A stretch of 64,000 nt of DNA from Microvirga guangxiensis (GCF_900102135.1 NZ_FMVJ01000018.1:17844-81843), one strand, 5' to 3'; shown: positions 17,694-26,336, numbered from the stretch's first letter. The notes: generated by a model not told the origin, from the letters alone. Numbers and translations are program-made.

Positions 17694-19192
17694 AGCCAGC
17701 GATCTTCGAGGAGCCGGGCCCGGTCAGACTCGGCCAGGATGGGAGTACCACGCAGAACTCCTTGGAAACCCTCCAAGGGTTCGCCGATGACAATACCTCT
17801 ACTATCGATCCGGATCTCGCGGATGGTATTCTCGTGCATGCCGAACCGCTTCTTGATGATCGAGATCGCTCTTCGAACCTGGCCGAAGGCCTCGAAATAG
17901 CGCAGCAGGATCACCGTGTCGGCGAGATAAGTGATGTCGACTGGCGACTTCATGTCGCCGACGAGCCCGTGTTGGGCAACCGTCAGGAAGGTCGAGGCGC
18001 CCTGACGGTTCAGGTACTGCAATAGCTCATGGATGTGGAGGATCAGGAAATTTTCCTCCGGCATAGCCGATTGGTAGCCGTTAAGGCCGTCGATCACGAC
18101 TGTTTTGACGCCGCTGCGATCAACCCTAGCCCGAACCTTATGGGCAAATTCTCCCGGTGAGAGCTCGGCGGCATCGACTTGCTCGATAAACAGGCGGCCA
18201 CTGGCGCACAGCGCGTCGAGATCGATCCCCATCAGCTTGGCCCGGTCAATGAGTAGACCAAGCTCCTCATCAAAGATGAACAAGGCTGCCTTCTCGCCCC
18301 GAGCCGCGGCAGAGATCGCGAATTGCACTGTCAGAAGGGATTTACCTGATCCAGCTGGTCCCATGACCAACGTGCTGGAGCCTTGCTCAATGCCACCGCC
18401 AAGGAGCGCGTCGAGTTCAGCGATGCCACTGGTGAGCACCTCGCGGGCAAAGCCCGTCTTGTGCTCGCCAGAAATCAGGCGTGGGAAGACCTGGACACCA
18501 CCTTCAGCGATGATGAAATCATGAAATCCGCCCCGGAACGACTGCCCACGGTACTTGATAACCCGCAGGCGGCGGCGCTCGGACCCATAGCTCGGGGTAA
18601 GCTCCTCTAGGCGGATCACTCCATGGGCGAGGCTGTGAACGGTTTTATCATTGGTGTCAGTGGTCAGATCATCCAGCATCAGCACCGTTGCACCCTGCTT
18701 GGCAAAATAGTGCTTCATCGCCAGGATCTGACGGCGGTAGCGCAGGGAGCTCTGCGCTAGGAGCCGGATCTCAGATAGGCTGTCGATCACGATGCGAACC
18801 GGCTGGGTTTGGTCGATGGCTTCGAACACGGCCTTGGTAGTCTCACCGAGCTCAAGATCGGACGAGTAGAGCAGGCTCTGCTGGTGCTCGTCATCAAGAA
18901 GATTCTCGGGCGGGACGAGTTCGAACACCTGAACGTCTTTGCCGATGGTCCAACCATGTGAGGCTGCTCCCTCGCGCAGCTCACGCTCGGTCTCTGACAT
19001 AGTAATGTAGAGCCCGATCTCGCCGATCTTGGCTCCCTCGAGCAGGAACTGGAGCGCAATAGTGGTCTTGCCGGTGCCGGGGCTGCCCTCCAGAAGGTAG
19101 ACATGTCCAGGAGACAATCCCCCGATGAGGATGTCGTCCAGCCCTGCAACCCCCGTGCGCGCTTTTGAGGTGGGCTGTGGCTTAACATTCAT
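17690..19192 (-). CDS. KaiC-like double-domain ATPase
   Basis: 500-residue protein with two RecA/KaiC-type domains. First domain: TGVAGLDDILIGGLSPGHVYL, Walker A EGSPGTGKTT, Walker B RIVIDSLSEI. Second domain: TSGIAELDALLGGGIEQGSS, Walker A GPAGSGKS, Walker B KTVVIDGLNGYQS. This layout is shared by cyanobacterial KaiC and by the many KaiC homologues of non-clock bacteria, where they act in signalling or stress responses, often beside histidine kinases. No kaiA or kaiB is nearby. The start overlaps the HigA-like stop (ATGA) and the end overlaps the kinase start (ATGA), so three genes form one coupled operon. Clock function should not be assumed. Confidence 0.9.
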   Translation of the reverse strand: MNVKPQPTSKARTGVAGLDDILIGGLSPGHVYLLEGSPGTGKTTIALQFLLEGAKIGEIGLYITMSETERELREGAASHGWTIGKDVQVFELVPPENLLDDEHQQSLLYSSDLELGETTKAVFEAIDQTQPVRIVIDSLSEIRLLAQSSLRYRRQILAMKHYFAKQGATVLMLDDLTTDTNDKTVHSLAHGVIRLEELTPSYGSERRRLRVIKYRGQSFRGGFHDFIIAEGGVQVFPRLISGEHKTGFAREVLTSGIAELDALLGGGIEQGSSTLVMGPAGSGKSLLTVQFAISAAARGEKAALFIFDEELGLLIDRAKLMGIDLDALCASGRLFIEQVDAAELSPGEFAHKVRARVDRSGVKTVVIDGLNGYQSAMPEENFLILHIHELLQYLNRQGASTFLTVAQHGLVGDMKSPVDITYLADTVILLRYFEAFGQVRRAISIIKKRFGMHENTIREIRIDSRGIVIGEPLEGFQGVLRGTPILAESDRARLLEDRWL

Positions 19193-19533
19193 AACGAGGT
19201 CCGATCTCTTTTTTGAAGAGCGGGTGGAAAAGTTTGGGCGTGGATCAACCCGACAACGTTAGCAAGCGCCTGCTCGGCGTGCCAAAGGCCATACTGCTGC
19301 TGGCGGCCAAGCCAGAAGTGGGGCATCGTGCATGATAGATGAGCCAGACGCTTAGCCATCTCGGGACTGACTGCGACCGTGCTGGCGAGAACCCAGTGGA
19401 GCGCCTGCCGTGCTATGCGCAGCTCCCGGGACGCTTGGCTGACGGAGAGGCCAAGGCCAGGTAAGATCCGAACACGTAAGAACCACCCTGGATGGGGTGG
19501 GGGCACCGGGAGGGCGTCTCGGGAGAGGGACAT
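19189..19533 (-). CDS. HigA-like XRE-family DNA-binding protein, no partner toxin
   Basis: 114 residues matching the HigA addiction-module antidote layout. PPPHPGWFLRVRILPGLGLS corresponds to the conserved P-x-H-P-G-x-x-L start, then comes a helix-turn-helix (SVSQASRELRIARQALHWVL, SPEMAKRLAHL). The end of the match is MPHFWLGRQQQYGLWHAEQA, matching the usual P-x-x-W-L-x-x-Q-x-x-Y-D/G-L. The usual first-position higB toxin is missing: no minus-strand coding frame lies in the 500 nt upstream. It overlaps the KaiC-like start by 4 nt and is first in that operon, so it may be its autoregulator. Confidence 0.75.
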   Translation of the reverse strand: MSLSRDALPVPPPHPGWFLRVRILPGLGLSVSQASRELRIARQALHWVLASTVAVSPEMAKRLAHLSCTMPHFWLGRQQQYGLWHAEQALANVVGLIHAQTFPPALQKRDRTSL

Positions 19534-20029
19534 GCTCTTAACTTGGGCTAAGCCGACTGTAGCGTTATGGGCAACAAGGTCCCGAAAACAAGGTCAGCGG
19601 CATTCTGGGAATAAGCGATCGATCTATTTGCTCAGTTTTAGCCCTTCCGGATCCTCAGGTTTTCCTCATCTATCAAGGAGCACGAAGGTCGGCGGGTCAT
19701 CCGAAGAAACTGCCAAGATTTCAGGAATGTCTGGTAGCGCCTTCGTTAACAGACACGATGACGGAGACAGGGGCCTCGCGATCTGGGTCAACCAGGCGTG
19801 GAGTAGGCTCGCTCAGATGCTAGCCGTCGAGCACGGCGAAGAGTTCAACCAGGATCCAACGATCAAGGCTGCTCTTCAAGGGACGCTTAGGGACTGACAA
19901 TATTCAGGCCCATTCAAGGACACATGCTATCCTGCTCGCTTTCCTTATGAGCCCACCACTTCATGAACGTGCCTAACGAGGGTTGCAACATGGTACGTCT
20001 TCTGCACAAACCGGCCATCGTCGGGGATC
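19534..20029. other. Intergenic region upstream of the kaiC-like operon
   Basis: Expected to contain the promoter of the HigA-like/KaiC/kinase operon. A plus-strand open frame extends to 19897; only its last 57 codons look protein-like (listed separately). No toxin gene is found. Confidence 0.5.
19727..19897 (+). CDS. Possible small hypothetical protein
   Basis: A 56-residue frame from ATG 19727 (MSGSAFVNRHDDGDRGLAIW, then VNQAWSRLAQMLAVEHGEEF) has an acidic, helix-like composition, unlike shadow frames. The AGG at 19723-19725 is too near the start to be a good ribosome site, and the open frame extends upstream without ATG. Not recognised; may be chance. Confidence 0.25.
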   Translation: MSGSAFVNRHDDGDRGLAIWVNQAWSRLAQMLAVEHGEEFNQDPTIKAALQGTLRD

Positions 20030-20328
20030 TCATGAGGTTCGGGGACGTGCGTAATCCGAGGCGATCAGCAGCCGGACGTGCGGCCAGCGGGCATGGACCT
20101 GTCGGGCCAATTCCATGCCTTCCATGGAGCGGGCATAGGCACGTCGGTAAACAGCACCTGCACCTCATCCGAGCGCGCCTCCAGCACCTTGAGAGCTACG
20201 TTCGCATTGGCCGCTTCTATCAGTTGGAAGCCGGCCTCCTCCAGTTCGTCGATGGCGGTCATCCGCACCAGCAGTTCGTCCTCCACGAGAAGGACAACGG
20301 GTGGGTGGTTGCTTGCGCCGTGCCGCAT
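20030..20328 (-). pseudogene. Frameshifted single-domain response regulator
   Basis: Starts as a normal receiver: VVLLVEDELLVRMTAIDELE, phospho-acceptor Asp in VLFTDVPMP. Just after that (about position 20130) the reading frame is lost and would stop at 20065. In the frame shifted by one base the expected continuation is present: MEGMELARQVHARWPHVRLL followed by IASDYARP and a stop at 20030. A one-base indel therefore breaks the domain after alpha-3. The ATG follows the upstream receiver gene's stop by 1 nt, so it was the last gene of that small operon. Confidence 0.75.
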
Positions 20329-20329
20329 G

Positions 20330-20734
20330 TCACGTCACCGGTGGCTGAGGGTGATGAATTGCCTTTTCGGCCTGCACAAGGACATCGAGCCCGCGCCAGG
20401 GCTTCGGCATGAAGGTGACGCACTCCGGCAGATCATCCAACTGGGTACCAGGATCACCGGAGGTGAGCACGATCCTGACCGTCGGCCAGAGCTTGCATGC
20501 GGCGCTTGCAAGCTGGACCCCGTCCATCTTTCCAGGGAGGCGCACGTCGGCGAACATCATGGCTATATCGCCTCCACGCTCCTGGAGGAGGTCCAGAGCT
20601 GCTTCCGCACTGTCGACTTCCACGACCTCGAGAGGCGTCTCTTCCAGCAAGGCGCCTGCAAGCGCGCGGACATCGGGATCATCCTCGACGATCAGTGCCA
20701 GATACGGCTCAGGATGGAGTGTGTTCACAGCCAT
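20330..20734 (-). CDS. Single-domain response regulator (receiver)
   Basis: Stand-alone receiver of about 134 residues: YLALIVEDDPDVRALAGALL (acidic pocket), phospho-acceptor Asp in MMFADVRLPGKMDG, the switch Thr/Ser in RIVLTSGDPG, and the conserved Lys in FMPKPWRGLDVL. No output domain. I start at ATG 20734 because it overlaps the end of the NepR-like frame by 26 nt; the frame is open to 20794. Receivers of this type often act as phosphate sinks or partners of HWE/PAS kinases in alphaproteobacteria; a role with the nearby hybrid kinase is inferred. Confidence 0.85.
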   Translation of the reverse strand: MAVNTLHPEPYLALIVEDDPDVRALAGALLEETPLEVVEVDSAEAALDLLQERGGDIAMMFADVRLPGKMDGVQLASAACKLWPTVRIVLTSGDPGTQLDDLPECVTFMPKPWRGLDVLVQAEKAIHHPQPPVT

Positions 20735-20906
20735 TCCCTCTGATTTCCATCTGGCGAAGGATTGCGACAAGCGGGGCAGGAACAGGTGCCTCAAGCACGT
20801 CCCGGTAAGTCTCCGCGAAAGCGCGTGCGATCATGAAGGTCGCGACGTCCGGATGGAGGTCGTTGACATGGGGCAGACGCACATTGCCTGCGGAATCACG
20901 GAGCAT
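20709..20906 (-). CDS. NepR-like small protein (putative anti-sigma factor)
   Basis: 65 residues. The central helix segment IARAFAETYRDVLEAPVPAP followed by LVAILRQME matches the NepR consensus of an L-x-x-x-Y-x-x-V-x-x-x-P-V-P-x-x-x-x-x-L-L-x-x-L pattern. NepR binds the EcfG sigma factor and is released by phosphorylated PhyR in the general stress response. GGAGAG lies just upstream of the ATG. The 3' end overlaps the receiver gene, suggesting co-translation. Neither ecfG nor a full PhyR is in the window, and the N-terminus is short, so this may be a paralogue or a NepR-like decoy. The family assignment rests on the short motif only. Confidence 0.5.
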   Translation of the reverse strand: MLRDSAGNVRLPHVNDLHPDVATFMIARAFAETYRDVLEAPVPAPLVAILRQMEIRGNGCEHTPS

Positions 20907-21695
20907 CGGCTCTCTCCTTGATACTATCTCATGGATCCGGCGTGGCGGTTCAGGCCGCCTGCCGGTTATCTCAGGGTAGTGAGAGGAACCGCTGACCCCA
21001 CCATGGGTTTCAGCGTGGCGGCAGAATGTCTCGATCGTTCACGGTGTTCGTGACGTCTACACCAAACACCCTGTGTCGAGACTCTCGATGGATCTGTGAG
21101 GCGTGATGAGTAAGTCCCTTCAGAACGAGAACCCTGAGCATGCTTTCGCCACTGCCTAGACCGACGGGTGAGCCAGACGGTCGACTGCATGCTCGTTAAG
21201 GCCGATGTACGAACTTGTGTCACTCGCCGTCAGGCGCCAGTAGGCGCCGTACATCATTGTCAGCAGCCGCCTTACCGGAGGGAATCGTACAGCCACGTCA
21301 GGCTGCGGTGATAAGCGGACGCGTCTCTCTTCGCCCGTGGTGTCACGCCATCGGACGGGCCTCTCACATACCGATAGGTTCGCTCCCACGTGGCCATCAC
21401 TAACCCTCCTCACGACTTGCGCCGGTCGTATTTGAATCGACCAATTTGCTCCGCCTAGTCCCAAACATCGAGGGACTCGGCGCATTTACGAGGCGGGCAA
21501 ACCCTAGTTACCTTCAAATATTCCGGCACTGAGACCATTCCCATCCTCGGATGGATCTCTGCCTCTGAGCGACTGCCCTTCTAGCTAGGCATGTCATCGG
21601 TTCAAGCTCGGCAGTGCTGGTTTGTCTCTTCTACCACGGATGGAATAGGAACCCAGCAAGCGGGACCACGTTGCTCCTCATCAAGGGAGGCGGGA
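20907..21695. other. Intergenic region without supported genes
   Basis: About 0.8 kb. A minus-strand frame at 21156-21485 (109 codons) is the longest but shows no family match and no ribosome site. The promoter for the NepR-like unit should be at the left side and that of the secreted protein at the right. Confidence 0.45.
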
Positions 21696-22313
21696 ATGTC
21701 AAAGCTCCGAAGCAAGCTCGCATCATTAGCGAGATCATGTAGCTTGATAGCCGTGGCTCTTACCCTCCCGCTTGCGAGCGCTGCCACTCCTGCCCAAGCG
21801 CAAAGCATCTTCGGGCTCTTCAGGGTCTTCTCCCAGCCAGCAGCCCCTACTCCGGTACCTCAGTCGTCCGGATATCAAACCGATCCAGGAGCCGAGAGGC
21901 CCCGACGCAAGGCCCCTCCGCGTCCCAAGCCTGTGGCTGTCGAGCGGCAGGAGATCAAAAAGCCCATAGAACCGAGACCTATGGGCGAGATCAACAACCC
22001 CGTTCCGGCGCTTCTCGCCGACAGCACGTTGCGTCGGGGCGACATGGTGATGTTTCCCGATGGGCTCCGAGTCTTTGCAGGACGCCCTGGAGGGCCACAC
22101 AAACTTACGGACTTCAAGCCCCTGGCGCAGGCCGGAAAACTTCTCTCGCGTGAAACACGAAAGCTGGTCAAGCATCTGCTTCCGGCAGAGAACGTTGCCT
22201 GGAGCACGGATGCGATTAGGTCCGGCGGCAAACTTGCCGCCAACACGGACGATGTCGCCACGACCGGGAGCATAACCCAGCCTAAGGGTCGTAAGGGTTC
22301 AGGCTCCCGCTGA
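21696..22313 (+). CDS. Secreted hypothetical protein with proline-rich segment
   Basis: Not recognised. I start at ATG 21696, 5 nt after GGGAGG; 205 residues. A clear signal peptide (basic start MSKLRSK, then SCSLIAVALTLPLASAATPA, cleavage near AQAQS) suggests periplasmic or outer location. Residues about 45-105 are Pro/Arg/Lys-rich (RRKAPPRPKPVAVERQEIKK). A compact stretch follows (LRRGDMVMFPDGLRVFAGRP, DFKPLAQAGKLL), with a low-complexity tail. The same GDMVMFPDGLRVF-type block is known to me from small secreted rhizobial proteins, but I cannot give a function. Stands alone. Confidence 0.72.
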   Translation: MSKLRSKLASLARSCSLIAVALTLPLASAATPAQAQSIFGLFRVFSQPAAPTPVPQSSGYQTDPGAERPRRKAPPRPKPVAVERQEIKKPIEPRPMGEINNPVPALLADSTLRRGDMVMFPDGLRVFAGRPGGPHKLTDFKPLAQAGKLLSRETRKLVKHLLPAENVAWSTDAIRSGGKLAANTDDVATTGSITQPKGRKGSGSR

Positions 22314-22690
22314 TTGGCGCACGCGCCATGTCGAACAGGAATCGCTTGGTATCGTTTTCGATGGAGTGACTAACTCCCGATTGGGCTACCGCAGCGAGAG
22401 CGCTGCGCTGATACGGCCTTGAAGGCCGTCCCGCGCAACGGTCGTCTCGACTTCACCGTCCAACTGCCGTCGAAGGGCCTGTTGAACAACACCGAGCCGA
22501 ACCCTTGCCACTTCGGTTCCTTGACGGTGGGTCCCCTCTGCTCTTGCCATTCCAAGGTCAGCTTGCACCCGCTTCTTGAGATCGACCCAAGCCGGCAGGG
22601 GCCAGTCCCTTGATTAGGCGCGCCCGATCCTAAAGGCGGAAGAAGGAAGATATAGAATTCTGAAGTTGTGCAGATTGCTGGATCAAGCCC
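22314..22690. other. Intergenic region, nothing recognised
   Basis: Overlapping short frames only, between the secreted protein gene and the convergent end of the polysaccharide locus. No hairpin with a T tract was seen. Confidence 0.4.
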
Positions 22691-23458
22691 TCAGGCGGCG
22701 ACGGGGAACAGGGTTGCCAGATCCTCTGCCGTGTAAATCGGAGCTTGATATTCCTTCAGGTCCCCGCGCGCGACACGCTCCTCAAGCATCTCGAGTGCCA
22801 CGGGGACATCCTCGAATGGAACGCCCGCCATATCGTAGAGCGAATAGCACCACCACCGCATGGTGAGGAGCCGCTCAACTATAGGCTCAGGAAACCGCTT
22901 CCGCACGGGCTTGGCCGGCGAGCCCGCGACGATTGTGTATGGTTCTACATCTTTAACAACCACTGAGCGCGCCCCGATTACAGCGCCATCACCAATCCTC
23001 ACACCGGACTTGATGAACACGCCTTGGCCGATCCAGACATCGTTGCCAATCTCGGTAATCGGGCAAGCGTGGCTGAACGGCCGCCGCAACGCTGCGGTCA
23101 CCTCAGGGCTGCCGTCGCCGCAGAACTTGTGCCATTCGTGCATCTGCGGGAAGTGGGTGATGCGCGAGGAGCTAAGCCAATCGACAGGATGGTTATGCAT
23201 CCCAATCGTCACGCCGGCCGCTATCGAGACGTAGCGCCCGATCCGCACATTCCCCATCGTACCCCCATGCGCTAGTGACGCAAATGCGCCGACCTGGATG
23301 AGTGTAGAAGCGTTCAAGGATGGCTGTATCGATCCAGGTGCTTCGAAATAGCTACCTTCTCTGAGAGACAGTTCGCCACGCGCGGACGCGATTTTGAGCC
23401 CAATGGACTGAAGTTTGTTGGCCGCTGTTGGCCCAAAATTGATACGGATGACGCTCAT
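22691..23458 (-). CDS. CatB-type hexapeptide-repeat O-acetyltransferase
   Basis: Left-handed beta-helix acyltransferase of about 255 residues, similar to CatB/VatD-like xenobiotic acetyltransferases. Hexapeptide repeats run through MGNVRIGRYVSIAAGVTIGM and IGNDVWIGQGVFIKSGVRIG. The catalytic His lies in GMHNHPVDW, and the C-terminal cap is VVKDVEPYTIVAGSPAKPVR. I start at ATG 23458 (a TTG at 23467 is the alternative). Although CatB-like enzymes can acetylate chloramphenicol, the position at the end of a polysaccharide locus favours sugar O-acetylation. It ends that locus on the minus strand. Confidence 0.85.
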   Translation of the reverse strand: MSVIRINFGPTAANKLQSIGLKIASARGELSLREGSYFEAPGSIQPSLNASTLIQVGAFASLAHGGTMGNVRIGRYVSIAAGVTIGMHNHPVDWLSSSRITHFPQMHEWHKFCGDGSPEVTAALRRPFSHACPITEIGNDVWIGQGVFIKSGVRIGDGAVIGARSVVVKDVEPYTIVAGSPAKPVRKRFPEPIVERLLTMRWWCYSLYDMAGVPFEDVPVALEMLEERVARGDLKEYQAPIYTAEDLATLFPVAA

Positions 23459-23693
23459 GCCAGCCAAATACCCTTATAGATGCATTCACCCAAAAATATA
23501 AAGTTCAATTTTACTTATCCGATCGTGGGACAAATCCGTCGCTAAGACTGAATACAAAACATAGTGATGAAGGTGACTCGTGGAGCCAAATTGTTAATGA
23601 ATCAACAGATCGTTCATCAACGCATCTCGCACTCCAGAACCTTACGCTTAGTCTATGAGATCTCGCTCGAATGTAAGCATTCTCCCACCGCAA

Positions 23694-24869
23694 TCAGTCC
23701 ACTGTGACTTTGAATCTTACCAGATCCCGGTCCATGCGGACCTTGGGGTTCTTCCAGTTGAAGCGGGTCAGGTATAGGTAAAAGCTGTCGCCTACGGTTT
23801 GGAAGATGGTTGACCGGCTGTTGTGGTCGATAGCCGAGGGATAGTCGTAGAACACGCCAATCTTGCCCGAGCCCCATGGGGGCTCAACCGCAGCGATTCT
23901 GGTGGCCGATGACCATTTTCTGAGGTCAGTTGACGTCGCGTAGAAGACGCCGACCTCCTTGGCTCGAGCTGTCCAAAGGAACAGCCATTGCTTCTTACTT
24001 TCGAGCCAGACCAGTGACCTCGCCTTTCCGGACATGCCGGGTCCACCGAGGCGGTCGCACTTGGCCCGGATTGGTTCTCGCCCATCGGTCGGATAGGGGT
24101 CCGGTGGTTGCACAAACCGGCCGCCGCTCAACATCTGCCAGCCATTCATCAGGTCGTCCCGAGGCGCCCTGAACAAGCAATTGCCGCGATGACCCGGTTC
24201 GGCGGCATCATCGGTCCATGCGATGAAGTACGCGTAGTCGCCATCGAAGACGGTATTGGTGACCGTCTGGAACCCCGCGGCCTTAATGGACGAGTCGAAC
24301 TGGCGGTTGGACCCGGCGATCACGCGTTGATCGCGCGGCCGGAGTTTGAAGGAGAGATCGCGCTCGTTACCCTCCAGCCCTACGACGGAGACATACCAGC
24401 AAGTCGGAAACGCACCCTTCTCGCAAACGCCTGCGTGTCTGTATCCCATGTACTCATGGCTCGCGAGAGCCATGATGCGGCCGCCACCAAGCGGGATCAG
24501 GCTCTGGATCCAGAAACGGTCATCGAACTCGCTTGGGTCGCCAGATTCCGCTCCCTGCGAAATGACGTGGCAGTTCGGACTGAGGTGGTGGAAGTCACTC
24601 CCCTCAAGGAACCTGTTGTTGAAATGCGCAGCGATCATGACAATCGACCCGTCAGCGCGGCGATAGGCCCTGGCCGGCGAGTCGGGGATTGTGAGTGTAT
24701 CGCAGCGCTGCCTCTGGTAGCTGTATACGACCTCTGGTTCACGTGAGACACTGAACTTGACGGCATCTCCTGCAATTGCCGACTTTCCGATCGAAAGCAG
24801 GAGCGCGGCCACACACGTCAAAAGACGCAAGATCGGGTAGTTCGAGAGCAGGTTTGCGGCATTGGTCAT
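23694..24869 (-). CDS. Secreted protein, probable beta-propeller glycosidase-like
   Basis: 391 residues from ATG 24869, which has AAAGGAG 9 nt upstream. A signal peptide is visible (ILRLLTCVAALLLSIGKSAI-A-G). The mature part has repeated blade-like segments with W/F-rich strands (FWIQSLIPLGGGRIMALASH, KARSLVWLESKKQWLFLWTA, VFYATSTDLRKWSSATRIAA, FYLYLTRFNWK). The phrase Y-A-T-S-x-D-L-R-K-W is typical of five-bladed propellers of GH43/32/DUF4185-like enzymes. It may trim or bind the polysaccharide made by the neighbouring genes. The family is not certain and no catalytic residues can be named. Confidence 0.65.
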   Translation of the reverse strand: MTNAANLLSNYPILRLLTCVAALLLSIGKSAIAGDAVKFSVSREPEVVYSYQRQRCDTLTIPDSPARAYRRADGSIVMIAAHFNNRFLEGSDFHHLSPNCHVISQGAESGDPSEFDDRFWIQSLIPLGGGRIMALASHEYMGYRHAGVCEKGAFPTCWYVSVVGLEGNERDLSFKLRPRDQRVIAGSNRQFDSSIKAAGFQTVTNTVFDGDYAYFIAWTDDAAEPGHRGNCLFRAPRDDLMNGWQMLSGGRFVQPPDPYPTDGREPIRAKCDRLGGPGMSGKARSLVWLESKKQWLFLWTARAKEVGVFYATSTDLRKWSSATRIAAVEPPWGSGKIGVFYDYPSAIDHNSRSTIFQTVGDSFYLYLTRFNWKNPKVRMDRDLVRFKVTVD

Positions 24870-24906
24870 GCCCAATTGCTCCTTTCGTTCTAATGAGGTG
24901 GTTGGC

Positions 24907-25104
24907 TTACCTGCCTGCGGCGATGGCCTCCAGAAAGGGGGCGGCTTGAGCATTTCGCTTCAAGGAAGGCGAGATACTCCGTGGCTTGGTCGGCCTGATG
25001 GCGTGGTAGATACGATCGAACTCGGCATTCGAATAGTGGCCGAGCGACGGATACTTCCAGAGGATCGCGACACTCAAAGGTTTCTTCGACAGCGCCTTCG
25101 CCAA
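24907..25104 (-). CDS. Possible small protein or gene remnant, unusual start
   Basis: Minus-strand frame ending at 24907 whose sequence (KKPLSVAILWKYPSLGHYSN, AEFDRIYHAIRP) looks protein-like. The frame is open back to about 25180 (about 90 codons) but offers no ATG or GTG; TTG at 25104 is the first standard start. It lies between galE and the secreted propeller gene, on their strand. It may be the 3' end of a decayed gene. Not recognised. Confidence 0.3.
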   Translation of the reverse strand: MAKALSKKPLSVAILWKYPSLGHYSNAEFDRIYHAIRPTKPRSISPSLKRNAQAAPFLEAIAAGR

Positions 25105-25231
25105 TGTCTGTTTCTCGGAAGAGGCCGGGTGTGTGACACTCTCTGCATCTGCGTTCTCCGGTTCGGGAATGGCTAACGACTAGCGGTTGGAATAACCTAA
25201 GTTTCAACCGCCGCCGTCGGCATAGTTACGT

Positions 25232-26221
25232 TCAAGCCGCATTGCGGGTCTTGAGGCTTGCCTCCCACGCGAGAGCATGGGTGATGATGGTCTCAAGGTC
25301 GTCGAGGGTAGGTTCCCATCCGAGCGTGTTACGGATGCGGTCAGCCGCGGCAATCAGGGTCGCGGGGTCTCCGGCGCGACGGTCGCTGAGGCGAGTTTCG
25401 AAGTCGACGCCGGACACCCGCTTGACTGCCTCGATGACCTCGAGGACAGAGTAGCCCATGCCATAGCCGCAGTTCATGACAGTGCTTTCGCCTCCATAAC
25501 GCAGGTAGTCGAGCGCCAGCATATGGGCGTTGGCGAGATCCGAAACATGGATGTAATCGCGTAAGCAGGTCCCGTCCGGTGTCGGATAGTCGGTACCGAA
25601 GACGTCAATGCCGTTCCGCCCGCCAAGGGCCGCTTGGGTCGCCACCTTGATTAGGTGGGTCGCCCGCTGGCTCGACTGGCCGCTGCGGCATTGCGGGTCG
25701 GCACCGGCTACATTGAAATAACGGAGCGCCACATAGCGCATCTGATGAGCAGCCGCGGTGTCGCGCAGCATTAGTTCAGTCATCAGCTTGGATGTGCCAT
25801 AAGGCGAGACCGGGTTGAGCATCGCCGTCTCCACGATCGGACTTTCCTTGGCGTCACCATAGACGGCTGCGGTCGAGGAGAAGATGAAGTTGCTGATGTT
25901 GTTCTTGACGGCGGCGCTGATCAGGGCGCGCGACTTCACCGTGTTGTTGTAATAGTAGCCGAGCGGATCCGTTACCGAGTCTGGCACCACGATCGAGCCG
26001 GCGAAATGGACGATTGCGTCAAGGCAGTAGTCGCGGATGATTTCGGACACCAGACCCTCGTCTCCGATGTCGCCCTTCACGAACTGGGCTTTGGGATGAA
26101 CCATCCAGGGGAAACCAGTGCTCAGATTATCGAGCACCACGACGTCCCGGCCAGCGTCAACCAGTGCTAGAACCATGTGGCTGCCAATATAGCCGGCGCC
26201 ACCCGTTACCAATACAGTCAT
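25232..26221 (-). CDS. galE: UDP-glucose 4-epimerase
   Basis: Interconverts UDP-glucose and UDP-galactose with bound NAD+, supplying galactose for surface polysaccharide. 329 residues from ATG 26221 with AAGGGG upstream; the frame is open 19 codons further. Motifs: TGGAGYIGSHM (NAD-binding), FSSTAAVYGDA (active-site Ser/Thr region), the YxxxK pair in SPYGTSKLMTE, RYFNVAGADP, and GTCLRDYIHVSDLANAHM. Length and motifs are standard for GalE (ExoB in rhizobia). It is the distal part of the glycosyltransferase operon, after a 115-nt gap. Confidence 0.94.
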   Translation of the reverse strand: MTVLVTGGAGYIGSHMVLALVDAGRDVVVLDNLSTGFPWMVHPKAQFVKGDIGDEGLVSEIIRDYCLDAIVHFAGSIVVPDSVTDPLGYYYNNTVKSRALISAAVKNNISNFIFSSTAAVYGDAKESPIVETAMLNPVSPYGTSKLMTELMLRDTAAAHQMRYVALRYFNVAGADPQCRSGQSSQRATHLIKVATQAALGGRNGIDVFGTDYPTPDGTCLRDYIHVSDLANAHMLALDYLRYGGESTVMNCGYGMGYSVLEVIEAVKRVSGVDFETRLSDRRAGDPATLIAAADRIRNTLGWEPTLDDLETIITHALAWEASLKTRNAA

Positions 26222-26336
26222 GATGTTCCCCTTGAGCCTGATCCTGTCGAGAACGAACGCAGACTTATGACCCGCCACCTAGAACAGGATGCTCAGGTGA
26301 CGGGCAAAACTACGCTTTGAAGAGACGGACGACCGA

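Noticed and set aside
17690..19192. A circadian clock locus
   Set aside because: Only a KaiC-like protein is present; no kaiA or kaiB, and KaiC homologues are common in bacteria without clocks.
21156..21485. 109-codon minus-strand frame in the 20.9-21.7 kb gap
   Set aside because: No ribosome site or family match; Arg-rich composition typical of chance frames in high-GC DNA.
22691..23458. CatB-type acetyltransferase as a chloramphenicol resistance gene
   Set aside because: The fold fits, but its place at the end of a polysaccharide locus makes sugar acetylation more likely.
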